DNA of 64,000 nt from an uncultured Marinococcus sp. (GCF_947493875.1 NZ_CANLSU010000001.1:372001-436000); one strand, 5' to 3'; positions 1 to 7,704 are shown, counted from the stretch's first letter. Program-made: numbers and translations. The notes: generated from the letters alone by a model not told the origin.

Positions 1-636
1 GAAGAAGGAAATCCTGGGGCTGAAGCCTTTGTAGGCGAACTTGCCTGGAGAGATTATTATAATATGATTCACGCTACGCGTCCTGAGCTGAAAAATAAAG
101 AGCTGAAAGAGGCGTATAGGAACCTGCCGTGGGAGTACGATGAAAAAAGACTGCAGACGTGGAAGGATGGCCGTACCGGCTACCCGATTGTAGATGCCTG
201 TATGCGGCAGTTAAATGAAATAGGCTGGATGCATAACCGTGGAAGGATGATCGCTGCCTCTTTTTTAACGAAGGATTATTTGATCGACTGGAGAGAAGGA
301 GAAAGGTATTTTGCTGACAGGCTGATTGATTATGACCCTTCTTCCAATGCCGGTGGGTGGCAGTGGGCTGCGTCTACTGGCACAGATGCAGTCCCGTACT
401 TCCGCGTCTTTTCTCCAGTGAGGCAGAGCGAACGTTTTGATCCGCAGGGCGACTATATTCGTGAATATGTGCCGGAGCTTCAGTCCGTCCCAAAAAAATA
501 TATTCATACTCCGTGGAAAATGAATGAACAGCAGCAAAAGGAGTATGGCTGTATCGTCGGCCAGGATTACCCGGCACCCGATGTAGACCACGCGGTACAG
601 CGAAAGAAAGCAATCGAAATGTTTAAAGGAGAGTAA
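1..636 (+). CDS. phrB: Deoxyribodipyrimidine photolyase, C-terminal part (cut by window edge)
   Basis: Light-driven repair of UV pyrimidine dimers by a FAD-containing flavoprotein. Frame 1 is open from the first base, so the gene starts outside the window and only about 211 residues are seen. The visible part is the FAD-binding helical domain of the photolyase/cryptochrome family. It contains the motifs TGYPIVDACMRQL, WMHNRGRM and the D-D-P-S-S/NAGGWQW-type segment (here DYDPSSNAGGWQW), then a FRVFSP stretch. These are classic for class I CPD photolyases. A close cryptochrome-like relative cannot be excluded without the N-terminal antenna domain. The next gene starts 3 nt after the stop, so the two are probably cotranscribed. 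Confidence 0.93.
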   Translation, partial: EEGNPGAEAFVGELAWRDYYNMIHATRPELKNKELKEAYRNLPWEYDEKRLQTWKDGRTGYPIVDACMRQLNEIGWMHNRGRMIAASFLTKDYLIDWREGERYFADRLIDYDPSSNAGGWQWAASTGTDAVPYFRVFSPVRQSERFDPQGDYIREYVPELQSVPKKYIHTPWKMNEQQQKEYGCIVGQDYPAPDVDHAVQRKKAIEMFKGE

Positions 637-639
637 GCC

Positions 640-1809
640 ATGGACATTCGCCGAATAAAAAAATCAGAAATCGATCAGAGTCTGGATCTGGCCCAATATG
701 CTTTTCAAATTCATTTAACAGAAGAACAGCGCCGGGAAAGGCGGCGGACTATCGTTCCCCAGGATAACTGGGTCGCGGTCGAACGGGGAAAGGTGCTATC
801 CAAGGTGGCTATTTTCCCCACGGTCATTTACCTTGGGGAGGTTAAAATGCCAATGGGGGGCATTTCCGGTGTGGCAACATGGCCGGAAAAGCGCCGGGGC
901 AGCCTGGTGCGTTCATTACTGAAAGAAGCGCTGGTGGATTTAAGAGACCGGGGTGTACCTATCTCTATGCTTTATCCTTTTTCGACTTCCTTTTACCGGA
1001 AATTCGGCTGGGAGGTGTTCTGTGATACCAAGCATTGGACAGTGACGAAAAACCAGCTTCCGGAAACCGGAGAGCCTGAAGGGGGCAGCATCCGCAGAAT
1101 CTATCAGCAGGACTGGCAGATTCTCGACTATATCTATCAGAAGTGGGCAAAACAGTATGCCGGCATGATTGCGCGTTCTGAGCAGTGGTGGAAAAACCGG
1201 ACACTTCAGCGTAAAAAAGGGAACGCTGCTGTGTACACTGATGGAAATGGCTTTGACAGCGGATACGTGCTGTATGAGGTAAAAGAGCAGCAGCTGACTG
1301 TGCATGAATTTGTGGCCTGGCATGAGGATGCGCGCAGAGAATTGTGGCGGTTTCTGGCGAATCACGATTCCATGATTGAGACTGCTAAAATTTCTCCGGC
1401 TATTGATGACCCGAGCCGTTATATGCTGCCGGAGCCGAAGATTGAAGAAACGAGAAAAAGCTACTTCATGGCCCGAATCGTCGATGTATATCCATTTTTG
1501 CACCAGTACCCGTTGGACCTGCCGCCCGAGGAGGCTCTGGTCCTGCATGTGGAGGATGATTTCTGTGATTGGAACAATACGAGCTGGCAGCTGTATAAAT
1601 CGAAAGAGGGCCGGATGGAAATTAAAGAAGTTCTCTCGAGCCATACTGGTATAGAACTGACCATCAACACATTGACCGCCCTTGTCATGGGGTATATTAC
1701 CGTGCGGGAGGCTGAGCGCATGTCGCTTGTAAAAGGAAGCAAACAGCAGCTGGATCTGCTTGACCGTGTGCTTCCGGGATTCACTCCGTTTATGTATGAT
1801 TTTTTCTGA
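640..1809 (+). CDS. Eis-like GNAT N-acetyltransferase
   Basis: 389 residues. The N-terminal half is a GNAT acetyltransferase domain (roughly residues 1-130, with the acetyl-CoA loop region around GVATWPEKRRGSLVRSLLKEAL). It is followed by a second GNAT-like domain and a C-terminal SCP2-type sterol-carrier fold, the architecture of the Eis (enhanced intracellular survival) family. Members acetylate amines, including aminoglycosides in some mycobacteria, but the substrate here is unknown. The ATG follows AAAGGAG by about 8 nt and lies 3 nt after the photolyase stop, suggesting a two-gene unit. The gene ends in a terminator shared with ctaA on the other strand. Confidence 0.85.
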   Translation: MDIRRIKKSEIDQSLDLAQYAFQIHLTEEQRRERRRTIVPQDNWVAVERGKVLSKVAIFPTVIYLGEVKMPMGGISGVATWPEKRRGSLVRSLLKEALVDLRDRGVPISMLYPFSTSFYRKFGWEVFCDTKHWTVTKNQLPETGEPEGGSIRRIYQQDWQILDYIYQKWAKQYAGMIARSEQWWKNRTLQRKKGNAAVYTDGNGFDSGYVLYEVKEQQLTVHEFVAWHEDARRELWRFLANHDSMIETAKISPAIDDPSRYMLPEPKIEETRKSYFMARIVDVYPFLHQYPLDLPPEEALVLHVEDDFCDWNNTSWQLYKSKEGRMEIKEVLSSHTGIELTINTLTALVMGYITVREAERMSLVKGSKQQLDLLDRVLPGFTPFMYDFF

Positions 1810-1810
1810 T

Positions 1811-1850
1811 ACAAAAAAGCAGGCCCTTTAATGATGAAGGCCTGCTTCTT
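1811..1850. terminator. Bidirectional terminator between eis-like gene and ctaA
   Basis: The perfect 9-bp stem AAGCAGGCC (1817-1825) / GGCCTGCTT (1839-1847) is flanked by an A-run on the left and a T-run on the right, so it can stop transcription from both sides. It overlaps the ctaA stop codon. Confidence 0.85.
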
Positions 1851-2727
1851 TTTGATGAATGTTATTGGAGGTGCTTGTAAGCTCTGCTGACGAAACGGCC
1901 GGCCGCCTCGTAATGATCACGAGCATATAGGTCATAATAGTGAAAATGATGCTGATTGTCAGCGCGTGAATAAGCACCGATGTTAAGTGAGGGGCCCCGA
2001 AAATGAGCGCGATACCTGCGCCTGCCTGAACAAGTATCAATGCGAATGCCATCACACTCATAGCAGCAAGAGACGTATAGGCTCTGAATCGTTTCAGCGT
2101 CCAAATCATCAGAACTGCTACGACTAGCATGAGGGCGACAGCAGCGCCGCGATGGATCCATCCGGCCATCTCCGATCCGCCGGAGTGCTTCACGTAAGCT
2201 CCGGTATAGATAACAGCGTAGGAATAAACGATAGTAGCGATCAGGTAATTACGGTAGCCTTTCGTTACTTTTGGCTGCAGCGAAGGCTTTTCGTTATCCT
2301 CAAATGCCAGTATCGTGAGCATGATAACCGTGGCAAGCGAGATGGCACTGATACCGAAATGAAGCGCGAGCACAAGACTCGAGTTGCCCCAGATGACAGC
2401 GCCGGCTCCCATTAATCCCTGAAAGATAATAAACAGTACAGCCATCAGCGCCATGAATTTTGTTTCCCGTAAATGGGAAAGCTTCACGGACGACCAGATA
2501 GCAAGAATAATAACAAAAAGTCCCATCAGTCCCGACCAGAGCCGGTGGCTGTATTCAATGATAGTGGCGACGGCAGGGTTGGAAGGTACTACTTCCCCGA
2601 AACAAAGCGGCCAGGTGGCACCGCACCCTTCACCAGACCCTGTGTTGGTCACCAGAGCTCCCTGCAGCAGTACAATGAGCATGCCAATAGAAGTAATGGC
2701 GCCGAATGTGCGTAGTCCCCAATGCAA
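1828..2727 (-). CDS. ctaA: Heme A synthase CtaA
   Basis: Membrane enzyme that oxidises the C8 methyl of heme O to the formyl of heme A for aa3/caa3 oxidases. 299 residues, with about eight hydrophobic helices, as in Bacillus CtaA (about 306 aa). Visible signatures include an N-terminal helix ending in the VTNTGSGEGCGATWPLC loop with its conserved cysteine pair, and later His-bearing helices (EYSHRLWSG, ALHFGISA, WIHRGAA, LIHALT) that ligate heme. The start is TTG with an AAGGAGTGA ribosome site 7 nt upstream. The ctaB-ctaG oxidase genes that adjoin ctaA in B. subtilis are not here. The divergent neighbour is a DUF420 protein, also linked to oxidase assembly. Confidence 0.95.
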   Translation of the reverse strand: MHWGLRTFGAITSIGMLIVLLQGALVTNTGSGEGCGATWPLCFGEVVPSNPAVATIIEYSHRLWSGLMGLFVIILAIWSSVKLSHLRETKFMALMAVLFIIFQGLMGAGAVIWGNSSLVLALHFGISAISLATVIMLTILAFEDNEKPSLQPKVTKGYRNYLIATIVYSYAVIYTGAYVKHSGGSEMAGWIHRGAAVALMLVVAVLMIWTLKRFRAYTSLAAMSVMAFALILVQAGAGIALIFGAPHLTSVLIHALTISIIFTIMTYMLVIITRRPAVSSAELTSTSNNIHQKEAGLHH

Positions 2728-2787
2728 AATAAGTCACTCCTTCAATATAAATGCAATTAAAAGCTTCACGTTTTTCTTACATAATTA

Positions 2788-2816
2788 ATCGTAGATTTCC
2801 AGCCTGGAAAAGTCAA
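2788..2816 (-). promoter_or_regulatory. ctaA promoter with a palindrome in the spacer
   Basis: Read on the minus strand, a -35 TTGACT (2811-2816) is separated by exactly 17 bp from a -10 TACGAT (2788-2793). The spacer contains the perfect dyad TTTCCAGCCTGGAAA (2796-2810), a likely operator position. The regulator is not known. Confidence 0.65.
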
Positions 2817-2941
2817 TTTTTAATCCTGGTCCGCCCATGAACAAATATTGAAATGTGAAAAATCTGTGAAAGCAGGAGGGACAGAAAAAAACGTTCACTG
2901 GATTGTTAATTCAGAGTTCTGCAAAAAGCTGCGTGATTTAG

Positions 2942-2947
2942 TATAAT
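2942..2947 (+). promoter_or_regulatory. Probable -10 box of the DUF420 gene
   Basis: A perfect TATAAT lies 33 bp before the GTG start of the DUF420 gene. The -35 region is poor (CTGCAA at 2919-2924 with a 17-bp spacer), so this is only a candidate. Confidence 0.5.
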
Positions 2948-2979
2948 ATAACCGCCACCAGAGAATAGGAGGAATATAC

Positions 2980-3534
2980 GTGTCGCAATTAAAAGCCGAA
3001 GAACAGAAGCAGACTAATCGTACGCATACGTGGATCGTGATTCTGCTCAGTGTGATTATTAACGGGCTTGTAACAATTTTGATTTTTGTAGAAGGCGGCG
3101 GACAGACATTTAACGGTTTCGATCTGACCATTCTGCCAATGATGAATGCAATATTTAACAGCTTTACCACCGTGTTTTTACTCGGGGCTTTATACTTTAT
3201 TTTACGGAAAAATATCAAGATGCACCGCCGGTTCATATACGGTGCTTTTACAACAACGACCCTTTTTCTCGTAACATATCTGGCATACCACAGCCTTGCT
3301 TCGAGTACGTCCTACGGCGGAGAAGGGATCATTCAGTATGTGTATTATTTTATTTTGATCTCTCACATTATTTTGGCAGCATTGATCGTGCCGCTTTCAA
3401 TTTATACTTTTTTAAAGGGCTTTACGTATCAGGTGCAGAAGCACCGTAAAATTGCACGGTGGACGATGCCGCTGTGGCTGTATGTAAGTATTACCGGCGT
3501 AGTGGTTTATTTCATGATTGCCCCTTATTATTAG
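2980..3534 (+). CDS. DUF420 membrane protein, CtaM/YozB-like
   Basis: 184-residue integral membrane protein with about five hydrophobic segments. The pattern ILPMMNAIFNSFTTVFLLGALYFI, MHRRFIYGAF, YHSLASST and HIILAALIVPLSIYTF carries conserved histidines typical of the DUF420 family. Family members (YozB in B. subtilis, CtaM in staphylococci) are implicated in maturation of heme-copper oxidases. The precise role is inferred from family and from divergence with ctaA. The start is GTG with AGGAGG 7 nt upstream. The gene is followed by a bidirectional terminator shared with the next, convergent gene. Confidence 0.85.
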   Translation: MSQLKAEEQKQTNRTHTWIVILLSVIINGLVTILIFVEGGGQTFNGFDLTILPMMNAIFNSFTTVFLLGALYFILRKNIKMHRRFIYGAFTTTTLFLVTYLAYHSLASSTSYGGEGIIQYVYYFILISHIILAALIVPLSIYTFLKGFTYQVQKHRKIARWTMPLWLYVSITGVVVYFMIAPYY

Positions 3535-3571
3535 GAAAAAGGAAAGCCGCGCGATGGCTTTCCTTTTTTTA
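3535..3571. terminator. Bidirectional terminator after DUF420 gene
   Basis: The stem AAAGGAAAGCC (3538-3548) / GGCTTTCCTTT (3556-3566) has A- and T-runs outside. It serves the DUF420 gene and the convergent AI-2E family gene, whose stop codon it overlaps. Confidence 0.88.
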
Positions 3572-4633
3572 TACTTTGAAATTTAATTTGATGAGCCCTG
3601 CTTCCCGTGCAGAAGTAAAAGCAATAACTGCGAGCGGACCGACAATAAAGCCTACGACACCGAGCAGCGTAAGCCCGAGGTACAGGCTGATTAAGGTGGC
3701 GAGCGGCGAAAGTCCGATATGGTGCCCCATTACTTTTGGTTCGACAGTACGGCGAATAATGAGCAGTACGATACCAAGCGCCAGCAGCTGTGTGCCAAGG
3801 ACAAGGTCGCCGCTGATATACATATAGATAGACCATGGTGCAAGAATGGCGATGGAGCCAATAATCGGAATAAAATCAATAGCCCATATAATCAGACTCA
3901 TCACAATTGCCACTTCGGGAGTGAAAATCATTAATCCGATAAATGTAACGGCCAGTATAATCAGGCTGACCAAAAATTGGGCTTTAAAGAAGCCTAGAAT
4001 TACTTCAGCGAGCCGGCTCGTCATAAATTGAAATTTTTCAGTAGTTTCAGGCTTTAAAAAGGAATAGAATTTATCCGTCAGTCTCGGAAGGTCAATCATA
4101 AACAAATAAAGAGCGATCAAATACACTAAAAACATGATCAAGTAGCCGGGAATGGAAGCGATGATTGCCGTCGCCTGGTTCAGAAGGTCGCCGCTTGCGA
4201 TATTTTCCTGGAGGCCGGTAAGCATCTCGGCAATCCGGTTATTGATCTGGTCAATAGTATCCTGCGGAAGGTTCCACTGCTCGTAGCGGTTGTTCAGCCC
4301 GGTTTGAATATTTTCTACGGTTTCTACAAGATTGCCGATATATGTAGGAAGGTTTTTGGAAAACGCCACCACCTGAGTGATTACCTGCGTAATCAACAAA
4401 TACCCGAGTAGAATTAATAGTAAAAGAAAAGCCGAGAAGACGATCATAACTGAAAACGGCCGTTTAATTTTAAGAGAACGCATGGCGAGACGCACAGCCG
4501 GAGAAAGGGCCAGGGCGGTCAGCCACGCAAGAATAATTGGACCCGAAACAGGTAGAATAAAGTAAAGAGCGACAAGGGCAAGAACGATGCCAATAAATCG
4601 GAAGATATTTTTTTTTGTCAGCAGGGCGGTCAC
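3569..4633 (-). CDS. AI-2E family transporter, YtvI-like
   Basis: 354-residue protein of the AI-2E exporter (PF01594) superfamily. It has hydrophobic hairpins at residues about 8-45 and 58-85, a soluble coiled segment (about 90-150), then five or so membrane helices. The family signature region IIWAIDFIPIIGSIAILAPW is followed by EPKVMGHHIGLSPLATL. It resembles the YtvI subgroup, named for a sporulation-associated B. subtilis protein, but other members export quorum signals or act as Na+/H+ or K+ transporters. The substrate cannot be told from sequence. The GTG start has AAAGGAG 7 nt upstream. Confidence 0.8.
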   Translation of the reverse strand: MTALLTKKNIFRFIGIVLALVALYFILPVSGPIILAWLTALALSPAVRLAMRSLKIKRPFSVMIVFSAFLLLLILLGYLLITQVITQVVAFSKNLPTYIGNLVETVENIQTGLNNRYEQWNLPQDTIDQINNRIAEMLTGLQENIASGDLLNQATAIIASIPGYLIMFLVYLIALYLFMIDLPRLTDKFYSFLKPETTEKFQFMTSRLAEVILGFFKAQFLVSLIILAVTFIGLMIFTPEVAIVMSLIIWAIDFIPIIGSIAILAPWSIYMYISGDLVLGTQLLALGIVLLIIRRTVEPKVMGHHIGLSPLATLISLYLGLTLLGVVGFIVGPLAVIAFTSAREAGLIKLNFKV

Positions 4634-4730
4634 AGGGAAACTCCTTTCATCAAAATGAAGCAGTATGTACGTACTTTATTCATTATAATGTATTTAAACG
4701 GATAGTAGTACTAAATTAACGAACGATGGG

Positions 4731-5243
4731 TCAGGAGCGGGAGGTCTGTTTTAAATAAAAGGTACCGTCTGCCTTTGCGATGAGCTGGTTTTCTTCATCA
4801 TAAACGGCGGCTTCGGCATAGGAGATCCGGTGGCCAACGGTGACCGGAGATGCTTTGCAGGTGAGCTTTCCGCCGGTACCGGCGGAGATGAATTGTACAT
4901 GAATATCGATTGTTAAAATATTACCGGGTACAGGAGAGAGCTCCGAAAGAAGCACCCCCATGGAATTATCCATAATCGTCGTCAGTACGCCGCCGTGAAC
5001 GATGCCGTGCGTATTGTGCAGTCCGGGGTGGACTGGGATCTGGGCGCAGAGCGTCTCTTCATCCTCCCAGTAGGTGGAAGTGTGCATTAAATGCTCCACA
5101 CCGCTTCTGGCCTCTGAAGCGTCCCAGTCGTAAAGCAGCCTGAGGTAATGCTTAGTCAGCTCCTTAGCTTCGGGGGATCCGTTTGTCAGAATATTTTCAA
5201 GCATTTCCTGCTCTGTCAGCTGGGGTGATTGTTTTTCGGTCAT
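4731..5243 (-). CDS. PaaI-like hotdog-fold acyl-CoA thioesterase
   Basis: 170 residues. The C-terminal 120 residues form a hotdog domain with the signature HGIVHGGVLTTIMDNSMG, which carries the catalytic-loop HGG and an acidic residue on the following helix. A second conserved strand is TIDIHVQFISAGTGGKL. This is the PaaI/YuxO-type thioesterase group, which hydrolyses acyl-CoA thioesters. The substrate is unknown. The N-terminal 50 residues are a helical extension. The start was chosen at an internal ATG because GAGAGG lies 9 nt before it, while the ATG 9 nt further upstream directly abuts that site. The gene is divergent from ricF. Confidence 0.82.
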   Translation of the reverse strand: MTEKQSPQLTEQEMLENILTNGSPEAKELTKHYLRLLYDWDASEARSGVEHLMHTSTYWEDEETLCAQIPVHPGLHNTHGIVHGGVLTTIMDNSMGVLLSELSPVPGNILTIDIHVQFISAGTGGKLTCKASPVTVGHRISYAEAAVYDEENQLIAKADGTFYLKQTSRS

Positions 5244-5371
5244 GTTTGTCATCCTCTCGGTAGTGCGCTTCTATGTATATTGTAGCAATAAGACAAAAAG
5301 CGAACAAATATGACGATTCGTTCTTCATAGAATGAGGCGATCCGTGATAAGATGAAAGCGGAGGTGAATGT

Positions 5372-5812
5372 ATGTCTGTAATAGAAGCATCGACGTCTGT
5401 AGATATCCTCGAGCAATCGGAACAGTTAGGACACATGGTTGTAGAGTCTGATATATACATTGAATATAAGGAAGCCAAAAAAGCGATGAAGGACGATCCG
5501 GATGCCCAGGAAAAAATTAATAATTTTTTAAGCTGGAAGGATCAGTACGAAGAAGTACAGCGTTTCGGAGCATATCACCCGGATTATAAGACAACCGCTA
5601 AACAGGTGAGGGTTGTAAAGCGGGAAATGGATATGCATGAGACAGTTATCCGCTATCGCCAGGCTGAAAAAGCGCTTGATAATTTACTGACCGAGATATC
5701 CACACTGGTAGCAGAATCTGTATCATCTTCCATCAAAGTGCCGACGGGCAATCCGTTTTATGATAACCAGTCATGCGGCTGTTCGACTGGGGGAAGCTGC
5801 GGCTGCTCCTGA
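5372..5812 (+). CDS. ricF: RicF (YlbF), Y-complex subunit
   Basis: 146 residues, matching B. subtilis YlbF in length. It is an all-helical YlbF/YmcA family protein ending in a cysteine cluster (CGCSTGGSCGCS) that in B. subtilis takes part in binding [4Fe-4S] clusters of the RicA-RicF-RicT complex. The complex stimulates RNase Y-dependent mRNA maturation and influences competence, biofilm and sporulation. The start ATG follows GGAGGTGA. In B. subtilis the next gene is ylbG, but here ylbG lies about 11 kb downstream. A terminator hairpin follows directly. Confidence 0.93.
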   Translation: MSVIEASTSVDILEQSEQLGHMVVESDIYIEYKEAKKAMKDDPDAQEKINNFLSWKDQYEEVQRFGAYHPDYKTTAKQVRVVKREMDMHETVIRYRQAEKALDNLLTEISTLVAESVSSSIKVPTGNPFYDNQSCGCSTGGSCGCS

Positions 5813-5820
5813 TAAACATA

Positions 5821-5865
5821 AAACCTCCTCTTTTAGGGTATACCTCCTTTAAAGAGGAGGTTTTT
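5821..5865 (+). terminator. ricF terminator whose 3' arm is the next gene's ribosome site
   Basis: AAACCTCCTCTTT (5821-5833) pairs perfectly with AAAGAGGAGGTTT (5851-5863), followed by T residues. The 3' arm contains AGAGGAGG, which is also the Shine-Dalgarno sequence of the SRPBCC gene starting at 5869. A second anti-SD copy ACCTCC lies in the loop (5842-5847). The hairpin can therefore end ricF transcription and also hide the next gene's ribosome site in any read-through RNA. Confidence 0.8.
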
Positions 5866-5868
5866 GCT

Positions 5869-6327
5869 ATGTTTAAAGGTGTGTTTGAAGCCCAGACCGT
5901 AGTACCCGCGTCGAAAGAAGAAGTCTGGAACTACTTTCAGGACCCGGTGCAGCTTGAAGAAATGACGCAGTTTCCGGAAGTTGAGGTGGAATCCTCCGGA
6001 AAAACAGAAGAAGGGGCTGAGATCCGGCTGTATCTTTATTTTGGAATATGGAAAACGGTATGGGATTCGGTTATTACTTACGTGGATGCGCCGAACGCGT
6101 TTCAGGATGAAGGGAAAAAATTACCCTTTCCGTTCACGGCATGGAGGCATACTCATACTTTCCAGGATCTCGGACCGCTCACGGGGGTTCATGATTACAT
6201 CGAATTTGAGTCGGTGGTACCGGCCTGGATGGTAAAATGCTTTTTAAGCGGGATGTTTAAAAGTCGTAAAGCCTTTGTAGTAAATCAGTTCAGTCCGGAA
6301 AATAAAAGAAGGTCCGCTTTCGATTAA
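5869..6327 (+). CDS. SRPBCC / START-like ligand-binding protein
   Basis: 152 residues with a Bet v 1-like SRPBCC pattern: an opening strand FEAQTVVPASKEEVWNYFQDPVQLEEM, a central antiparallel sheet (EIRLYLYFGIWKTVWDSVITYV, WRHTHTFQDLGPLTGVHDYIEFE) and a long C-terminal helix with a membrane-like edge (VPAWMVKCFLSGMFKSRKAFV). Such proteins bind hydrophobic ligands or act as cyclase/dehydrase-like enzymes, but the function here is unknown. The frame is open upstream to 5773, inside ricF, but the ATG at 5869 has AGAGGAGG 8 nt before it and is preferred. Its last codons run into the shared terminator. Confidence 0.78.
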   Translation: MFKGVFEAQTVVPASKEEVWNYFQDPVQLEEMTQFPEVEVESSGKTEEGAEIRLYLYFGIWKTVWDSVITYVDAPNAFQDEGKKLPFPFTAWRHTHTFQDLGPLTGVHDYIEFESVVPAWMVKCFLSGMFKSRKAFVVNQFSPENKRRSAFD

Positions 6328-6344
6328 AAAGCGGACCTTCTTTT
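6304..6344. terminator. Bidirectional terminator between SRPBCC gene and darB
   Basis: A perfect 17-bp inverted repeat (6304-6320 with 6328-6344) has a core of GAAGGTCCGC and a 7-nt loop. It is A-rich on one end and T-rich on the other. The stop codons of both convergent genes lie in or against it. Confidence 0.92.
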
Positions 6345-6792
6345 AATCCGATTGAAATTCGCGGTGGACCATAACCAGAATAGCCCGCCGTGTAATGAGT
6401 CCCACAAAAGCACCTTCATCATCTTCAATACATACAAATGGATGATTAATGGAAAGCGTCAATGCCTTTCCGAAGTTATCATCCACGTTCATTTTCGGAA
6501 CCTTTTCCGACATGACCGATTCCACGGTATGCTCATGAAGCTTATCCATTTCGATTCGCTCTGTGCCGAGAATCGTATCAAGTACCTGGGCTTTGCTGAT
6601 CTGGCCCTGGACACGGTAGTGCGTATCTAACACCGGAACTGCGGTGTACCCAGATTTAATTAATATTAAAAGCGCATGGTCGAGGGGGTTGGCTGCCTGC
6701 ACATGGGCTACTTTTTCGTGGCCGATAATCAGTTCAGCTATTTCCTGATCCATAATATTCGTGTTTTTTAACTCATGAAGCACTGTCATCAC
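6343..6792 (-). CDS. darB: Tandem-CBS c-di-AMP receptor DarB (CbpB/YkuL)
   Basis: 149 residues comprising two CBS domains (about 22-75 and 88-145). The run KVAHVQAANPLDHALLILIKSGYTAVPVLDTHYRVQG is characteristic of YkuL/DarB/CbpB of Bacillus and Listeria. In those species DarB binds cyclic di-AMP, and the apo form stimulates Rel (ppGpp synthesis) and pyruvate carboxylase. The function is assigned by family. No strong ribosome site precedes the first ATG pair, so the exact start is uncertain. An ATG at residue 14 is an alternative. It sits downstream of tnrA but is separated from it by a strong dyad. Confidence 0.88.
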   Translation of the reverse strand: MMTVLHELKNTNIMDQEIAELIIGHEKVAHVQAANPLDHALLILIKSGYTAVPVLDTHYRVQGQISKAQVLDTILGTERIEMDKLHEHTVESVMSEKVPKMNVDDNFGKALTLSINHPFVCIEDDEGAFVGLITRRAILVMVHREFQSD

Positions 6793-6937
6793 ATACTTTC
6801 ATTGATTTCTCACTAAAGCAATAAAACGATAGCTACAACGCAGAAATATAAAGACAAGTTGAATAATAAAAGGATTTCAAGTTTTCGTCAAGTTCCAAAA
6901 AACGTAATTAACGGTGATCTGAGTGATTTTAGGCAGA

Positions 6938-6983
6938 CCAAAGACAGCTGTTGATTCAAATCGACTCAACAGCTGTCTTTTGG
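6938..6983 (-). terminator. tnrA terminator / strong inverted repeat
   Basis: CCAAAGACAGCTGTTGA (6938-6954) pairs with TCAACAGCTGTCTTTTGG (6966-6983) with one bulged base. It lies just past the tnrA stop. The T-run on the tnrA side is weak, so termination efficiency is uncertain. Confidence 0.7.
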
Positions 6984-6995
6984 AAGAAAATGGAT

Positions 6996-7304
6996 TCAGC
7001 CTTTGCGCATATTGAAGGCTGCGTTCAGCTGGCCGCGCAGCATTCTCTCCCGCAGCTCTTTGTTTTTCATTTTCTTTTGCTCCATGCGGCGGATTTCAAA
7101 TGTCTGCATGCCGTCTTCCATTTTTTCTGCAATATCGAGGAGTCGCTCTACATCCAAAAAAGAATATTTCCTGGTGCCGCCGGAGGTGCGGTCAGGGTAA
7201 ATCAGTTTACGCTCTTCATAGTAACGAATTTTTCTTTCGGAAAGTCCGGTTAATTCGCTCATAACTCCAATCGTAATTACTTTTTTATCTTTGTATGACG
7301 ACAT
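6996..7304 (-). CDS. tnrA: Nitrogen regulator TnrA (MerR/GlnR family)
   Basis: 102 residues. An N-terminal MerR-type winged helix includes [57 protein letters not shown], and a short C-terminal tail ends in [15 protein letters not shown]. That tail matches the TnrA element that is captured by feedback-inhibited glutamine synthetase. Its length and the single-helix tail fit TnrA rather than the longer GlnR. In B. subtilis TnrA activates and represses nitrogen genes under nitrogen limitation. The ATG has AAGGGGAG 7 nt upstream. A perfect TnrA box sits upstream (7373-7389), pointing to autoregulation. Confidence 0.93.
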   Translation of the reverse strand: MSSYKDKKVITIGVMSELTGLSERKIRYYEERKLIYPDRTSGGTRKYSFLDVERLLDIAEKMEDGMQTFEIRRMEQKKMKNKELRERMLRGQLNAAFNMRKG

Positions 7305-7337
7305 AGTTTGCTCCCCTTTTCATCTCTTTTGTAAGCT

Positions 7338-7389
7338 AATATACCATAATAACTTTTTCGTGTATGTTTATTTGTTAGATTACCTTACA
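7338..7389 (-). promoter_or_regulatory. tnrA promoter with TnrA box
   Basis: The box TGTTAGATTACCTTACA (7373-7389) fits the consensus TGTNA-N7-TNACA exactly. On the minus strand a -10 TATATT (7338-7343) gives a start near 7331, so the box is centred about 50 bp upstream, the spacing of TnrA-activated promoters. There is no good -35, which is usual for activated promoters. Confidence 0.8.
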
Positions 7390-7572
7390 TATGAGAGAAT
7401 TAAAGTTGGGAAATCAATGCTTGAACCCATAAAAAAGAGGGAAATAATAGATCAACGACTATAGCTTATCAATTGAAAGTAATTGCTATGGATTACGAGT
7501 ATAAAAAGGACTACGGGTTCTTTTACATAAGAATCGGGCCAAACGGGCTTTAACCATTTATATTACTGATTG
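7390..7572. other. tnrA-aspartokinase intergenic region
   Basis: A 400-bp gap (7305-7704) separates these divergent genes. Apart from the tnrA promoter and the aspartokinase promoter, it holds a 43-codon open stretch on the plus strand ending at 7553. The only starts in it are TTG at 7473 and ATG at 7488 (21 codons, beginning MDYEYKKDYGFFYIR), and neither has a ribosome site. It may be a gene remnant. No riboswitch was recognised. Confidence 0.35.
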
Positions 7573-7601
7573 TTGACGGATAGAACATGTGATAATCTAT
7601 T
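7573..7601 (+). promoter_or_regulatory. Candidate aspartokinase promoter
   Basis: A -35 TTGACG (7573-7578) lies 17 bp from a weak -10 TCTATT (7596-7601). Just downstream lie inverted TGTGAA / TTCACA elements (7605-7626), which might bind a regulator. Confidence 0.45.
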
Positions 7602-7704
7602 AATTGTGAAATTTTTGAACAATTCACATCACAATAACAAAGCAGGCAATATACACGAATAATATTATACAAAGACTGGAAATAACGACAGGAGTGACGG
7701 GAAA

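Noticed and set aside
940-1644. 234-codon frame on the minus strand inside the Eis-like gene
   Set aside because: It lies wholly inside a well-supported gene, lacks a ribosome site and has no family signature. It is an antisense shadow.
7425-7553. 43-codon open frame upstream of the aspartokinase gene
   Set aside because: No ribosome site and no recognisable family. Reported only as an intergenic observation.
7605-7621. Second TnrA-like box (TGTGA-N7-GAACA) in the aspartokinase leader
   Set aside because: It breaks the consensus in the second half-site and lies downstream of the predicted -10, so it is not a convincing activator site.
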